NCBI GenBank assembly: GCA_020746105.1
Contig: CM036617.1
Coordinates: 172,326,412 to 172,390,411 of the forward strand
DNA: 64,000 nt
DNA from: Trogon surrucura
Lineage: Eukaryota > Chordata > Aves > Trogoniformes > Trogonidae
Reading direction: 5' to 3'
The notes under the pieces are model-generated. The model had not been told where the DNA came from. It was given only the letters and a program-made list of their open reading frames with translations, and did no database searches. Below, piece by piece: positions 38,501 through 51,006 of this stretch; within the stretch, counting starts at the first letter, position 1, and every line of letters begins with the position of its first letter. Made by a program: the position numbers and the translations under genes.

Positions 38501-41500
38501 CAGTTTGGAGACTTGTGGTTTATGAATCACCTGTCACAGTACTGCAGAGATCCTAGGGATAATCCTTTCCTTCATGAACACCCCAGAAATATTCTCAGAT
38601 CCCCAGACTACAGCCGTTTCTATAAAAGAAACAAAATTTCCAGTCCTCAGGAAACTGATCTTCTTGAGGCCAGTCTTCTCTCTCACATACTAGCACAAAC
38701 AGTTATGAGAATATAATCCCGCACCATTTCTGCCACCAGTCACCTGCCCACACTATGAACCTAATTCTCAGGGACATTTCTTTCCATATGGAAGAATGCT
38801 GACTTTCCACAGGTACCACCTGGGAAACTCCTTCATTCACATGTTACCATCCTCACCCTCTCCCCCACTCCCCATCACACCCTACTGCACAGGCATGCAC
38901 AGGTCCCCAAAGGGAAAATAAATAAATATCGAGGTTTCAGATACATTTTTGTACTTTTTTTGCCTAAACATCGAGTCATCCTTAATATTAATTTTCCTCC
39001 ACCATGTCAGTGACTTCTTCACAGCTGTGTAAAAAAGAATGGCAGACACTGGTGTGACCTCCAAAACTATTTTAGATTTGTAACTGAAAACAAAATCAGA
39101 CATGTGTCCAGCTGGTTGGTTGAAAGCCCGTGGACAGCATATATTTTCCATGCAAAGCTGTCTGATAAATGTCTTTATCTGAAGCTGACCACATCCATCA
39201 TCAAACTCCATTCCAGCCAAAACCACAAGGAGGAGAGAGCGAGTGGACACAGAGTACCAGGAGCTCTTTGCATGCTGTATTTGCACAGATGTGCACGATT
39301 ACACATTTGTTTGGCTGAAAAAGGGGAGACTGAGTAACCAAAAGTGGAATACAGGTGGTCTTCTCCTCAAATGTCCCTGTATAGTTGTGCTGGGTATCTC
39401 TGTCTTTGTCAGCAGTAGATTTTTCTGTAATTGGATCTTGAAGAGGTGCTAAATCCCGGAAAATCTTTTATGAGATTTATCAGTTGGATGTGAACTTTAG
39501 TCTAATGGGAGAGTTTAGGGGCAGTGATAAAGCACTCGGAGCTGGAAATGACAGCTGTGGCAAGAAAGCTGAATAACACACCATTTACGATGCAGAAAGC
39601 AGACACAGAATAATATAGGAGGGGTTGCTATGGACTATATTTATTTTCATTTTCCTGAGTGACCCACAAGGGTGATGTAGTCAGTGCTGAGTGGAAAGTG
39701 AGTGAGCAGAGGCCTGAAATTTATTCTCTGAGGACTGATCAGTGGGGGAGGTGGGTCTGAGTGCTGATGACTTCAGCTAGGAGATCTCTCTAGGGTTGTG
39801 GAGCCTCTAGGCTGGCAGACTTGGATTTCTATCCCAGACGTGGTCTTAAGTCATTTATGTGCAATCTAACACTATTCACGATGTGCAAAAGCAGAAGGTT
39901 TGCATCTGTCAGAAAGGCCCCTTCTGAAAGCCAGGAAGAAGTCTGTACGTTGTAACTAAATAGCAAGACATGATTATACTGTCAGCCCTTAGCATATCCT
40001 GGAAAACAAGGTAAAAAATGAGCTGTGATAAGAAACTAAGGGTAGTTTTGGAGCTAGCATGAGGGCTGAAGAAATCAGTTATGAACTCAGCAGCTGGTCT
40101 GCAACATGCTGACCTTCAAATTTAAGAAATTGAAGCTTATTGCATGGAGTAATATGAAAAACTGTTTTGACCTCAAAGTCAGTGGGGAGCATAACTTGCC
40201 CTGTTTGACAGGCTGAGATTGAAATTTGAACTCTTGAGCTGTTTGAAGGGTGTTGGCATCAGTATAGTCAAAATCAGACTGGACAAAGTTACAACATGTG
40301 CAGCCAGAGTTGTCAAAACATAAGCAATTTATTATCCTAAGACTTCAATGAAGAGTCACGTTTTTGTACATTACAGAACAGAACACAGCAAACCAAAACC
40401 CCAACAGTATCTGAGCAATATTTTGCCAGAATTTGTGCGCAGGATAGAGGCTGGGGGAGGCAGGATCGAAAATTACACGACATATGAGGGTCTGAGAAGG
40501 AGGAAAGGGTGAAGTTGTCAACAGCAGTGAAGAAAAGTAAAAGGAGGGAGGATTTGTAAGAGGAGGAGAGATGTTCAAACAAGACGAACATCAGCTGGCA
40601 GCAGACAGTCCAAAAGCAGCACCTCAGGAAGACAGCTAAGGCTTGACATGGGGAAGGGGATGGAAACCACGAGGTCTGTTAACTTTCTGTTCCTTGGGGA
40701 AACAGTTTGGAAGGATAAAAAGACATTGATGAAAGTGGAAATTCTTACTATGACTGTGGCAAGGCTCACGAAAAGAAATGTGGGAAGAACATTGCCCCTT
40801 AGCTCAGGAGAAAAAAGACTTTGGGTGATCTTTGTGCTTCTTTGAACTAGGATATAACCTAAAGAAGGTATATATCTGTGCTTGAAAGTTTGCCCAAGTA
40901 ATAGGAAAGGCATGTCCTTTTTGGAAACTTGAAATTTTTTCACGGCTCAGAAAAACTTACAGCACTTCCCAGTTACGGTGCAGTACTATCTCACTGGCAG
41001 GCAAGGTGGAAACTCTGCAACCACTTTTGAACAGAAAGCTTTGCTTTTCACTGCGACTCTATTACTGCACTTGGATCAAGTGTGAGGACATGGAGATAAT
41101 TTCCCTAGCCGATAAATGGGCTGTAAAATGAGTTTTACTCAATTCTCCCATGCTTTGGAGTAGGACTTTCTCTGACTCTGGGGCCCATCTTTGTCTCGCT
41201 TTGACTGGAGTAGCAGCAGAACAAAACCCTGTGCCTCAGCTGTGTTGCCAGTTGGTAAGAAAACAGGGAATTGTGAAATGGAAACGGGAAACGCTGTTAG
41301 CTTGGCAAGCAGATACGTTTTGAGTGCTTTGGTGGTGAGATGAGGCAGCATTATTTGTAACCATTCGTGGCTTCTCCCCCTTCTTTGGTAAACTGGAGAC
41401 TCGGATACCGGCACTGCTAACAGCTGAATATGTGTAAAGTATCACAAGTGACTGCCAAGGTACAAATAGGTAATGATACCCAGTTCTGGGTATGCTCATG

Positions 41501-44500
41501 TGCTATGCATTTAATATAGATATGCTTTAAATATTTAGGGAAAATTATTCATATTTTAGAGGCAACGGGTGGCTGACAAAAGGAAAACTGATCAAGTAAG
41601 AAGCTTTAGCTCTGGCTATTTTTCCAACTTTTTATTCAACCAGCAAGTCTTTTGACTTAAAAGAGTATATGACCCACCTTAGCACTCTATCCAAATAAAC
41701 GCATTTCTAATGGACTGCTTTTAGAAGGAATTCTCTGGGAATGACACCAAGCTACACGTGTTGACTGATCTCTGACTCATTCAACTGCATTTTGATCTGA
41801 GCCAAAAATTAAGTTTTAGGGAAAATCAGCAGAAAACCTGTGTCTAACACTCCACTTGTCTCCCTGGAAACACAATGCTCCAGACAAAGGGAGTACTGGG
41901 CCAGAAATAATTTCACTGTGAGTCCCTTTTCAGCAGTATAGCTCAGTCCATGCAAATTGCACTTAAGTTTCTCATGTGCTTTATAGGAGGCATTCTGATA
42001 AAAGTCCCTGACACAGAAGCTTTATCAAGATGTGGTCGTTGGTGGTCTCTGGTCCCTGCACTTCTCTTTGGCCTCCTTCCTCCATTTGCAGCCTACAGAA
42101 GAGCCGCTGCTAAAGGCCCCTGCTAAGGAGCAAAAGCTCTCAAAGTATTAATTAGTCCAACTTCCTCACCATTTCTAGATGATTTTTTTTTGCATCTTCA
42201 GCCTAATTATTTTTATTTATTTTCGTAAATCTCGGCTGAAATTAGACTGTAGACTATGTAGATAGAGAAGTTCCTGGCACAATTTTGGCCAAGACCAACT
42301 TACACTGTCTCAGAAGATTCCCAGCCTTGGTGAGAGTAGGGGCCAGGAGCTGTTCCTCCAGGCAGTCTGAGTGTGGAAGGGTGTCTAATCTGCTTTGAAA
42401 GATGAGAACACTTAAACAGCATGGTGCTGGGCAGGTCTGTGACTGTTGGCCTGATGAGCATCTGCTTTCTTGGGCACATCTACTCTACCAGCATAAAGTC
42501 AGATTAAGATGTAACAAAGGAAATCTTTATTAGACACCATGGTCATGAGCCTGGGGAGATGCAAGAAGAGGCTGCATTTGCAAATAAAAAGTAAGATACA
42601 TTGCTTTGTCAATATTTGTTTGGAGTCTGCCTCAGATGCCATACCACCTCCCACATGTACCAAAGCCACTTCCAAAGTTTTGTACCAGCAGGGAGCAGTA
42701 ACCCAAGACCCTCTGTGCATCTCTGCCTCTGCTTTTTAAGGCTGCACCTTTAAGGTGTCAGAGGAAAGTACTATTTTTAATCCAAATATGTGATCAGCCT
42801 TAGTGAAGATGCCAAGCAGGCAAAACTTCATCCTAGGGCTGTCAACCACTTGGCTGATCTCTGTATTGATGTGACCAGCCTGTGCCATTTTCCATGGCAA
42901 AGCCCTTTTTACTCATCTTTTGTAAAATACACATGGGGAAGGCTTGGAACCCAAAGCAGAGTCCTGCTTGCCCGGAAATAGATGTTAGGGGTGGAAAGCA
43001 GTTCAAGATTAATTTCATATCACTTGCAGATGTTTACACATCCAGACCTAAATTTCAGTATCTCTGTCCGAAGCTGAATATCACCTTAAATAACAATTCC
43101 GCACATACCTTTAGGCATAGTAAATTAAGAGTTAGTGAAAATGAGTCCCATCGTTTATCAAAATAAAAAACATTATCTAAAAACTACTGGAAGTGGACAT
43201 GAAGATATTCCAATGTCTCAGAGAAACAGAGCAGATCAGAGATGGGATTATAGGGCACAATTTTCCTCTGTACCAATGAGTAATGGTTACCAAGGAGTTG
43301 CTTCATGGGTCTCTAAAGATAAAAAATTGTAAACATCTTCTCTGCATTACTCTATCACACGGGCAATAAGACTTCTACATTAAATCATGTATAGAGAAGA
43401 CTTCCATGGGTTTTAAGTATCTTTATGTAATGATACCAGTATCAAAATATCACAGTATTTACTTCCTCTAGTCTTTTTTTTTTTTTATATCATGAACTAT
43501 ATCAATCTAGGGACAGGTGAATTGTTAAAGAAGAGAGAAGAATTATGCTGTCATGTTAAGCTATGCAACCTAACTGAGAGATGCTTCTGATCACTGACCA
43601 TTATTAATTAAGCCTGTTTTAATCCCAACAAAGCATATCATCAGACCAGAGTGTCTTCCATGTGGACAGTTCAGGCAGACACATTAGAAAAATAATACCA
43701 GTAATAACAGAAGAATTTAGCCTACAGTGCAAAACACAGTCAGAGCTGGGAACATGCTGAAACCTATAACATAATATGCAAATGTCAGCACATAGTTGGA
43801 GTGGAAATGATTATAAAAATAATACACAGTGGAATAATTGTAATGTAAAGCCTTGAGGCAATCCTTCCTATTTGAAGCATTCAGGAGGAAAATGACTGCT
43901 GTTTTTTCATCTTACCTGTATGAAATCAAAATTGTCTAGGCAGTGATATAATTAGTTTCTAATTATTTCATTGGATCAGTAAAATGTTGTTGGTTGATGC
44001 TTTTTTTTTTTTTAAATGGAGATGCGTAATTGATAAAAATGTTGTTCTTTCCTTTTTTAAATTTAATGACAACCTGTGCAAAGATGGTTCAGAAATTGGA
44101 ACACTAGTACAGACTTTCTGGTCAGCGATATCAAAACAGTTTGCAAGTACTAAGGAATCAAGCTAAGAATGACAAGCATTATGGTTATATCTCTGGTTTA
44201 GAGAAAAGGGAATTAAGTGCCATATGCCATGCTTTTGACCCCTGGTTTCGCTCTGGCTAGAACCCTTCTGTCTCTGTCTCCTATACCCAGCCCCTGGTAC
44301 CCGTGGGTGGGCGTTTGTAGAGGTCTTGCTCCAGGAGCAAGGAAGAGGAGCAGGACACTCACATTATGGTTTCACAGAAAGCCACTGTCAGGGTTGTAAC
44401 AGCACCCAAGTCTGATTCCTCAGCCTCTGCTTTCACAGCAAAACCATCCTCAGCGCCTCTTAATATAAGCTCTGGTACAGGCCCAAGCTGAGAGTGAGTC

Positions 44501-46600
44501 TTTGTGCCCCTGCCCAGGTGCTGCAGGGCTCTGTGTTACAGCAGGGGCAGGTCCTGCGTGTCCTGCGGGTGAAAGATGTGCTGGGCATGATCTTGTCAAG
44601 CTGGTGTTCTGTTACGGAAACGACTGCTGAAATAGTTCAGAGCACTTTGATAATGCAAAGAATTGTTTTTTTCTTTTTTCCTTTTTCATGGCCATGTAAA
44701 TTGCTGTATCAAAAAACACTGCAGTCAGATATATAAAGCAGATTCACACATCAGTGCAGGGTGATGAAAGATCTCTACAGAAACATAGTGGTAGAAAATC
44801 TAGTTGATGTAATCATTAAGCAGTTACTGCACAACCATAAACATGTATCTTAGCTTAAAAGAATTAGAACAATCAGTGGAAATCCCTCTAATTTTCATTC
44901 TGGTTAACAAAATGATACTACCTCCTACTTATAAATAATGATATTAATTTCTATTAGTTCAAAAGGTTGTTTGTTTTTCTTTTTCTATCCTGTTCTTTCA
45001 ATAATCTTTGTTTCCTTGGCAGCAATGTAACTTCCAGAGTGTGAGAAAGCATAACCATACCTTCAGTGTAGTTAGAAGAAAGAGTTTTTAAAATAGTGAG
45101 GAGAAAGAAGAGAAATTTTGCAGTTTATTTTGTATTTGACTGGAAATCTCATGTCATAATCTATTTTAGATAATTTTTTTGAAAGGGGTAAATAATGCAC
45201 TTAAATGAATTTTCTTTTGTCCATTAATGATAAACATAAAAATGTCTGGCTTACTATAGTCAACCTAACTTTTACATTAATCACATTCATAAGGTGTTCC
45301 CTTTCTTAAAGAATCAAAACTCCTGCTAAAATTATGGTCTACTGCATAGATTAATAATAAAACATGATATTTTTCAATTACTTTCATCCTGCTTGCACTG
45401 TGTTTCAAAAAAAAACCAAAGTAAGGTTATCTGGTCATATTTTCTTTGTCTTTCAACTCTATACTTTCTAATTCCAATGGCCAAGTTCAGTCAAATTTGA
45501 TAGAGAACTAAATACTAAGTTCTTTCAAGTTCCGTTAAAAAATCAGCAGCTGGATGAGGAAAAGAAACCCTGACAGGGCTCCCTCCTTTTTTCAGCAGGT
45601 CTTGTGCTCAGCTGTGGGCTAAACGAAGTCAGACAGGAGAAAGAAAGGAGAGATGCAGATGCTCTGTTGGAGCAGTGTTGGGAGAAAGCAGGGTTCTCAG
45701 AGACCTGTACCATAGGAAGATGCTGAGCATGCTACAGGCAGTTAAACTTACATAAAGTGAGAAGAAAGTGACATTGCACAGGAAGGTGCTTGGGAGTTGC
45801 CTGTGGTTTCAGGCAGCAGGGCTGTGGCAACTACCAAAGAGTATTGTCCTGGAGAGTTGTAGGGAACATGCCAAAGAAAGTTAGGATATTGCATTAAGAG
45901 ATTCATTCCTGTCAAACAATTGTGACTTTTCAAATTCTCTTCTGAGACTGCAATAATGAAGCAATAATGAGTCTTTTGGCAACTCAAACCACTGTCAAAT
46001 ATATCTCTTACAAAGGTGGTGGCATCATCACCCTTGCCCCTTTACTAAGTCTCTGACTCTCCTTAAGCTCACTTTTCATTTTTTTCTAAGTCAACATTAA
46101 CGAGAGACATTTCCAAGCAAACACTCCGTTTGGGAAAGGCAGCCCAAGGCACACAACACCTTTACTGCTGCCCGCGGGGCAGTGGGCAGTGCCAAACAGA
46201 AATCTTCACGGTGGATTTAGCTGATTCTGCGTTCAAATGAAAGGCTGTGGGAGATTATATTCACAGGATGTAAATAAGAAAATAAACTAAAGGAATGCTG
46301 CAAGAAATATTTTCAATTTAAGTGTTGGATGCATTAACCCTTTCCTTTTTATTTTTGAATATCCATTTCAGCAAAAGGTAGAAACTTTCCTTGATCTGGT
46401 GAGGCTGAAGATACCATTATGGCTATTTCACGTCTCTTCTGCTCAGCTGCACAACAAACTCACGAGTTTTAGGTAAGCTTAGATCTTCTATCTGAATACC
46501 TGGAATGACATTACTTTCAGAAATTACGAGGGAACAAGGAGTTAAAACAAAATAAATAACTCTTGTGAGACACTCAATAACCTTGTTATGAATGGATATA

Positions 46601-46646
46601 TAATGATGGATTATATATTAATGATGGATTATATATTAATGATGGG
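46601..46646 (+). repeat. 18-bp tandem repeat
   Basis: The unit TAATGATGGATTATATAT occurs in two exact copies (46601-46618 and 46619-46636), followed by a partial third copy starting TAATGATGG. Confidence 0.9.
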
Positions 46647-47234
46647 TGGATGAATAGATAGACAAAGAGATAGGAAAGAATGTAGCCATTTCAAAAATTA
46701 ATTTCTAAATTATAATTGCATGGATGTAAATAATTAGCTGTCATAAATGTTTGATTCTCTTCTACTTTCCTGGAGTAGACAGACAAATATTCAGTACTTG
46801 AAAAGGGCTGTTCCAAAAGATGCTGATAAACTGTTTTGGTCTCACAAAGTTTTACTAAATCTATACCTCCTCTGGCAATTTGTGTCCCCAGTGCAGGACA
46901 TGTCATGTGCCATGTATTAAAAGATACTGAAATGACTTGATAGTATGTCAAAAGGTGGGTTAAACACAATTTCCAGTTTAAAAAGTGATGTTATTCTGGC
47001 CCATGTTGAAGTACAACAAATATATTTAATAGCTTCAAAATCCATGAGCATTTATAATAGAAGAAATTACATTGTGTTCTACCAGAGGATTAAGGTCCTC
47101 GGCACTGGTATAAACCAGAAAAGAAGCAGAAGCATCAAGCAAAGTTCATGTCATTTAAAAATTTAATTTGCAGGCTTTTATTTTAATAGATTGTATATTT
47201 TATGATTTTATGTATTCCTGTCTTTTTTTTCCAG

Positions 47235-47380
47235 AAGTATTTGTGCCTTTTCCTTTACAGAGACAAATGTAGGAGGAACGTGAAAAAAATCCTGAAAACA
47301 GGAAAAATTGCATTGAAGGCATTCCTGCTGGTTCATAAGTTCAACAAGAAGTTTAAAATCACAGTTTTGCCTTATGAAAC
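47235..47380 (+). other. Possible exon of unknown gene (weak)
   Basis: A strong splice acceptor (CTGTCTTTTTTTTCCAG, ending at 47234) is followed by a lysine-rich open frame of about 48 codons that includes KKILKTGKIALKAF and LVHKFNKKFKI. A GT follows at 47381, but the donor context (AAAC|GTAACA) is poor, and otherwise the frame meets a stop at 47382-47384. It lies about 1.2 kb upstream of the LRR pseudogene exon on the same strand. I do not recognise the peptide. It could be a chance frame, a terminal exon or a remnant. Confidence 0.25.
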
Positions 47381-48531
47381 GTAACAGCACTAGTTTGACC
47401 TTGAAATGCACAGGTGAACCCACGGCTGTAGAAGAGTGCGAGGGTACAGCCTGCGCGTTGCTGAGTGATCTTCTCTTTATTGTGTGGGAGCATCACTACC
47501 GACATTGAAGTACAGCCAAGAAGGTCTTCTCTCCCAGCATCTCTGTGGACAGGCACAGGTGCCTTCCAACTGTCAGAAGTGTAAGTCACCAATCGAGAAA
47601 GGGTGTGCATTTTCTCATGCCAGGGGGCCAGACTGTGAGTCCAGAAAGAAATGTTAGAAGGATCACTGACATTCCTCCTAGGAAAGGGAAAAAAAGGGAA
47701 GAGTTAAAAAGAAATAGAAAAGGGAAGGGTGTCAAATTTGGGAGCTATTAAAACAGCAGAAAGTAGAGAAAGAGCTCAGAAACAAGCATTAAGCTAGTAA
47801 AGGGAGTGAAAGGCAGAAGAATAATCTAAAGAAAAGCTATCATGCGATAGGGATGTGGAAGGTGAGATGAACAGATTATCAGCCCTTTTTCAGGATGGCT
47901 CTTGCCCTCCAGAGTGTGCTTGTTGTGGCAGTTGAGACCTCCAGATAAACTCATCTAATTGCATTCTAAGTGTAAGCTGTTTAATAATAGTTATCATAAG
48001 GTATGTGGCTATACATGTTGATGATGTATCTGGAAAGTCATAGGCAAGTAATGGTCATGCCATAGGATATAAATAATCAGAGATAAATTAATATAAAATT
48101 CCTTTGTGGTTATAGATCACATGTATGTGATTACCAAATGAAGAAATTGTACATCAGCATAAATCAGTAGTTTTCCTTTTCTTGAAAAAAATTGTTAAAA
48201 TGTAGAAAACAGGTGCTCAGATAGAGCATTAGAGAAGGATACTGGAGTCAGAATATACATCATATACACTCAGAAAGGAGGAAAAAATCAGCTCAAAATA
48301 AAAACAAATTATGTAATCCTAGAGAATTTAGTTTATAAAAGATACTGAAGACAGATGACAAGTTCTCTAACTGTAAATAGAAACAATTTTATGTTCATAT
48401 TACTGATACAGAGAATTAAATGACATATCTTATTACAGTTAAATGGATATTATAAAGGAATTTGCACACAAATAGTTCTTAAAGTCTTTTTTTGCTGATG
48501 ACAGTGATGGTTTCACTTCTCTCATTTTTAG

Positions 48532-48906
48532 AGTGGTTTAGTTCTCAAGCAAAAGGCTATCAGATATCCTAAAGGAATCCCTTCTAGTGCTAGATATTTA
48601 CTGCTTATGAATAATTAGATAGATTTCATCCAGCTCGGTCTCTTGAGGGAGTATTTTTCACCAGACTTCTCAGTCCTGAAGAACAAGCAACTCAGTGATA
48701 GAGCTATAAAAGAAGCCTGTGAAGGCTTGCAAAGGCTCATGTGTTTTCACGTGGGTGACAGTATTCTTAGCAGCATCTCATCAGATCTGCCCACTGCTCC
48801 AGCAGAGTTGGGGATAGGCAGAGGCAGCACCCACAGCATCTAAGAGCGGGCTTGGACTCAGTGCAGGAACCTGGTGGCTCTGAGCCTCCATGGTAGTTTA
48901 ACCCAC
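48532..48906 (+). pseudogene. LRR-protein pseudogene, 5' segment (SLRP-like)
   Basis: Directly after a good splice acceptor (TTCACTTCTCTCATTTTTAG, ending 48531), a single frame of 125 codons runs to the LTR. It shows successive leucine-rich repeats of extracellular type: IPSSARYLLLMNN, QLGLLREYFSPDFSVLKNKQLSD, EGLQRLMCFHVGDSILSSIS, and after the second stop QCRNLVALSLHG. The alternation of short and longer repeats, with LP before the next strand, fits small leucine-rich proteoglycans or related secreted LRR proteins, which bind collagen or growth factors in the matrix. Two in-frame stops break it: TAG at 48616-48618 (codon 29) and TAA at 48841-48843 (codon 104). The LTR insertion follows immediately after codon 125. 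I cannot name the gene. Podocan-type (class V) and nephrocan are candidates; nephrocan is a known pseudogene in humans. The N-terminal Cys cluster and signal peptide must lie in earlier exons, which I did not find. Confidence 0.8.
48902..48906 (+). repeat. Left target-site duplication of the solo LTR
   Basis: CCCAC directly before the LTR start; its partner CTCAC lies at 51002-51006. They match at four of five bases and differ by a transition. A 5-bp duplication is typical of ERVL-like and some other retroviral integrases. Confidence 0.7.
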
Positions 48907-49022
48907 TGTGTTGGGTTTGTGTCTGGCTTGGTTGCAGTGGCAGAGGTGGCTATGGAGGTGGCTCCTAAGCAAAGCTTCTAGAGGTTTTCTTTGGCTACAA
49001 GTTAGACCTGCCTCTGGGCATG

Positions 49023-50102
49023 TGTGGTGGCTTGACCCTGGCTGGAGGCCAGGTGCCCACCAAAGCTACTCGATCACTTCCCCTTCTTAGATGGGCAAGG
49101 AAGAGGAAATGTAATGAAAGACTCATAAGTTGAGATAGGGATAGTAATTACTGTCATGGGCAAAACAGACCTGACTTGGGAAAAATAATTTATTACCAAA
49201 CAAATCAGAGAAGGGCAATGAGAAATAAAACCAAATCTTAAGAAAAACACTTTCACCCCCACTGCTCTCTTCTTTCTTGGCTTAACATTATTTCCAATTT
49301 CTCTACCTCCTCCCTTCTAGTGGCACAAGGGGATGAGGAATAGGGGTTGTGGTCAGTTCATTAGATGTTGTCTCTAGTTATCCTTCTTCCTCAGGGGCAG
49401 GACTCCTCACTCTCTCCCTGCTCCAGCATGGGATCCCTCCCATGCGAGACAGTTCTTCACAAACCACCCCAGCATGAGTCCTTTCCATGGGATGCAGTCC
49501 TTCAGGAGCAGACTGCTCCAGTGTGAGTCACCTGTGGGGTCACAGGTCCTGCCAGCAAACCTGCTCCAGCGTGGGCTCCTCTCTCCATGCGTCAAGAGGT
49601 CCTGCTAGGTGCCTGCTCCAGCCTGGACTTCCCATGAGGTCACAGCTTCCTTCAGGCATCCATATGCTCTGGTACGGGGTCCTCCATAGGCTACAGGTGG
49701 CCATCCACACCGCCATCACCTCCATGGGCTGCAGGAGCACAGCCTGTCTCACCATGATCTTCACCATGACTCAGGGGAATCACTGCTCTGGTGCCTGGAG
49801 TACTTCCTTCCCCTCCTTCTTCACTGACCTTGGTCTGCAGCTGTTTCTCTCACATATTCCCACTCCTCTCTCTGCCTGCAACTGCACAATATCTTTTTTT
49901 CCTGGTTTCTTAAATATGTTATCACAGAGGCATTACCACCATTTCTGGTGGGCTTGGGCTTGGCCTTGGCCAGCAACGGGTCCATCTTTGGATCTGGCTG
50001 GCATGGGCTCTGTCAGATGTAGGGGAATCTTCTAGTACCTTCTCACAGAAGCCAACTCTGTAGCCCTCTGCTACAAAAACCCAGGCACGCAAACCCAATA
50101 CA
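49023..50102 (-). mobile_element. Nested solo LTR of the same type, reverse orientation
   Basis: On the forward strand it begins TGTGGTGGCTTGACCCTGG at 49023 and ends CACGCAAACCCAATACA at 50102. On its own strand it therefore starts TGTATTGGGTTTGCGTG and ends AGCCACCACA. Length is 1080 bp. The interior has an imperfect tandem array of about 30-40 bp (CTGCTCCAG-type units with CCATGGG, roughly 49420-49790), which explains the long open frame on the forward strand (49487-50035). An AATAAATTATT string on its own strand (about 49180) is a candidate polyadenylation signal. The flanks GCATG (49018-49022) and CCGTG (50103-50107) match weakly (three of five), so its duplication is uncertain. It inserted after the forward LTR. 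Confidence 0.85.
49420..49790. repeat. Minisatellite-like array within the nested LTR
   Basis: Repeated strings such as CTGCTCCAG(C/T)(G/A)TG and GGTC(C/A)C(A/T) recur every 30-40 bases with many substitutions. This internal array is a normal part of this LTR type and has no independent function suggested. Confidence 0.65.
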
Positions 50103-51001
50103 CCGTGGCCAAGCCAATCAACGCATCTGCTAAAACACTTTTAAGAGGGAAAAAACCTGCTGGGTGGGTTATTTTGTTTTAGGGAGTTCTTTTGTTTTGG
50201 AGAAGAGAATGTGAGACGAACAACCATGTGAACACCAAGGTTGGTGAGGAAGGAAAGGGAGGGATGTGCCAGAGCGGACATTCTGTTGCAGCTGGTGGTG
50301 AGACAGCAGCTTGACTTCCTGCAGCCCAAGGGGATTAATGATGGCGCAGAATCCCGACTGCAGCCCATGGAAAACCACATGCTGGAGAGGGAGACTGCAC
50401 CAGAAGAAGTTGTGACTCTGAGGGAAGCCCACTCTGGAGCACTCTGTTGGTCAGAGGACTGCACCCTGCAGGGGAGACCCAATATAGAGCAGCTCACAAG
50501 GAGCTGCAGCCCATGGGAAGGACTCGCATTGGAGAAGTTTGCAAAGGACTGTCTCCCATGGGATGGATGCCACACTGGGTCAGGGAAGAGCATGAGAAGG
50601 AAGGCGCAGCAGAGGAAACATGATGAACTGACCACAATCCCCATTCCCCATCCCCCTGTGCTGCTGGAGGGTGAGGAGGTAGAGAAAATTTGGAGCACAG
50701 CTGAACTTGGGAAGAAGAGAAGGGTGGGGAGAAAGTGTTTTTAAGATCTTCTTATATTTCTTATTATCTTACTCTGATCTGATTGGTAAATTGGTGGTGG
50801 TTTTGTTGTTTAAATTAAATCAATGCTTTTCCCCAAGTCAGCTGTGGATTTTGCCTGTGGCCGTAACTGGTGAGTGAGCTCTCCCCGTCTGCAGTCTCAA
50901 CCCTGGAACCTTTTGTTACAGTTTCTTTACCCTGTCCCACTGAGGGAGGGGGTTAGCAGTGAGCAAGCAGTTGCGTGGCTGGATGGGCTTAAATCATGAC
51001 A

Positions 51002-51006
51002 CTCAC
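51002..51006 (+). repeat. Right target-site duplication of the solo LTR
   Basis: CTCAC directly after the LTR end, paired with CCCAC at 48902-48906. The LRR reading frame resumes right after it. Confidence 0.7.

Larger units (their letters stand above)
35558..48531. other. Long non-coding stretch upstream of the LRR pseudogene
   Basis: About 13 kb without a certain gene. It contains a T-rich tract near 37050-37063 and an 18-bp tandem repeat at 46601-46646. Frames of 122-134 codons on the reverse strand (38882-39286 and 40575-40943) have no recognisable domain. One exon-like segment with a strong acceptor lies at 47235-47380 and is listed separately. If the LRR pseudogene kept its 5' exons (signal peptide and Cys-rich N-cap), they should be here, but I could not identify them. 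Confidence 0.5.
48907..51001 (+). mobile_element. Solo LTR of an avian endogenous retrovirus, forward, interrupted
   Basis: Starts TGTGTTGGGTTTG at 48907 and ends TTAAATCATGACA at 51001. The first 116 bases (48907-49022) and the remainder (50103-51001) form one LTR of about 1.0 kb split by a second LTR. Continuity is seen because CCGTGGCCAAGCC at 50103 resumes at the equivalent place of the same LTR type: the inner LTR, read on its own strand, has GCTGGCCAAGGCCAAGCCC there. The 3' half holds diverged, minisatellite-like units around CTGCAGCCCATGGGAAGGAC, then a U3/R-like TTATCTTACTCTGATCTGATTGG region. No viral coding region is present. It sits inside the coding exon of the LRR pseudogene, flanked by CCCAC/CTCAC. 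Confidence 0.85.

Noticed and set aside
49487-50035. 182-codon open frame on the forward strand
   Set aside because: It lies wholly within the nested reverse-strand LTR and follows its minisatellite-like array; it is a by-product of the repeat, not a gene.
50241-50744. 167-codon forward frame and overlapping reverse frames of up to 185 codons
   Set aside because: They lie inside the outer LTR; LTRs of this type do not encode proteins, and frames are open on both strands.
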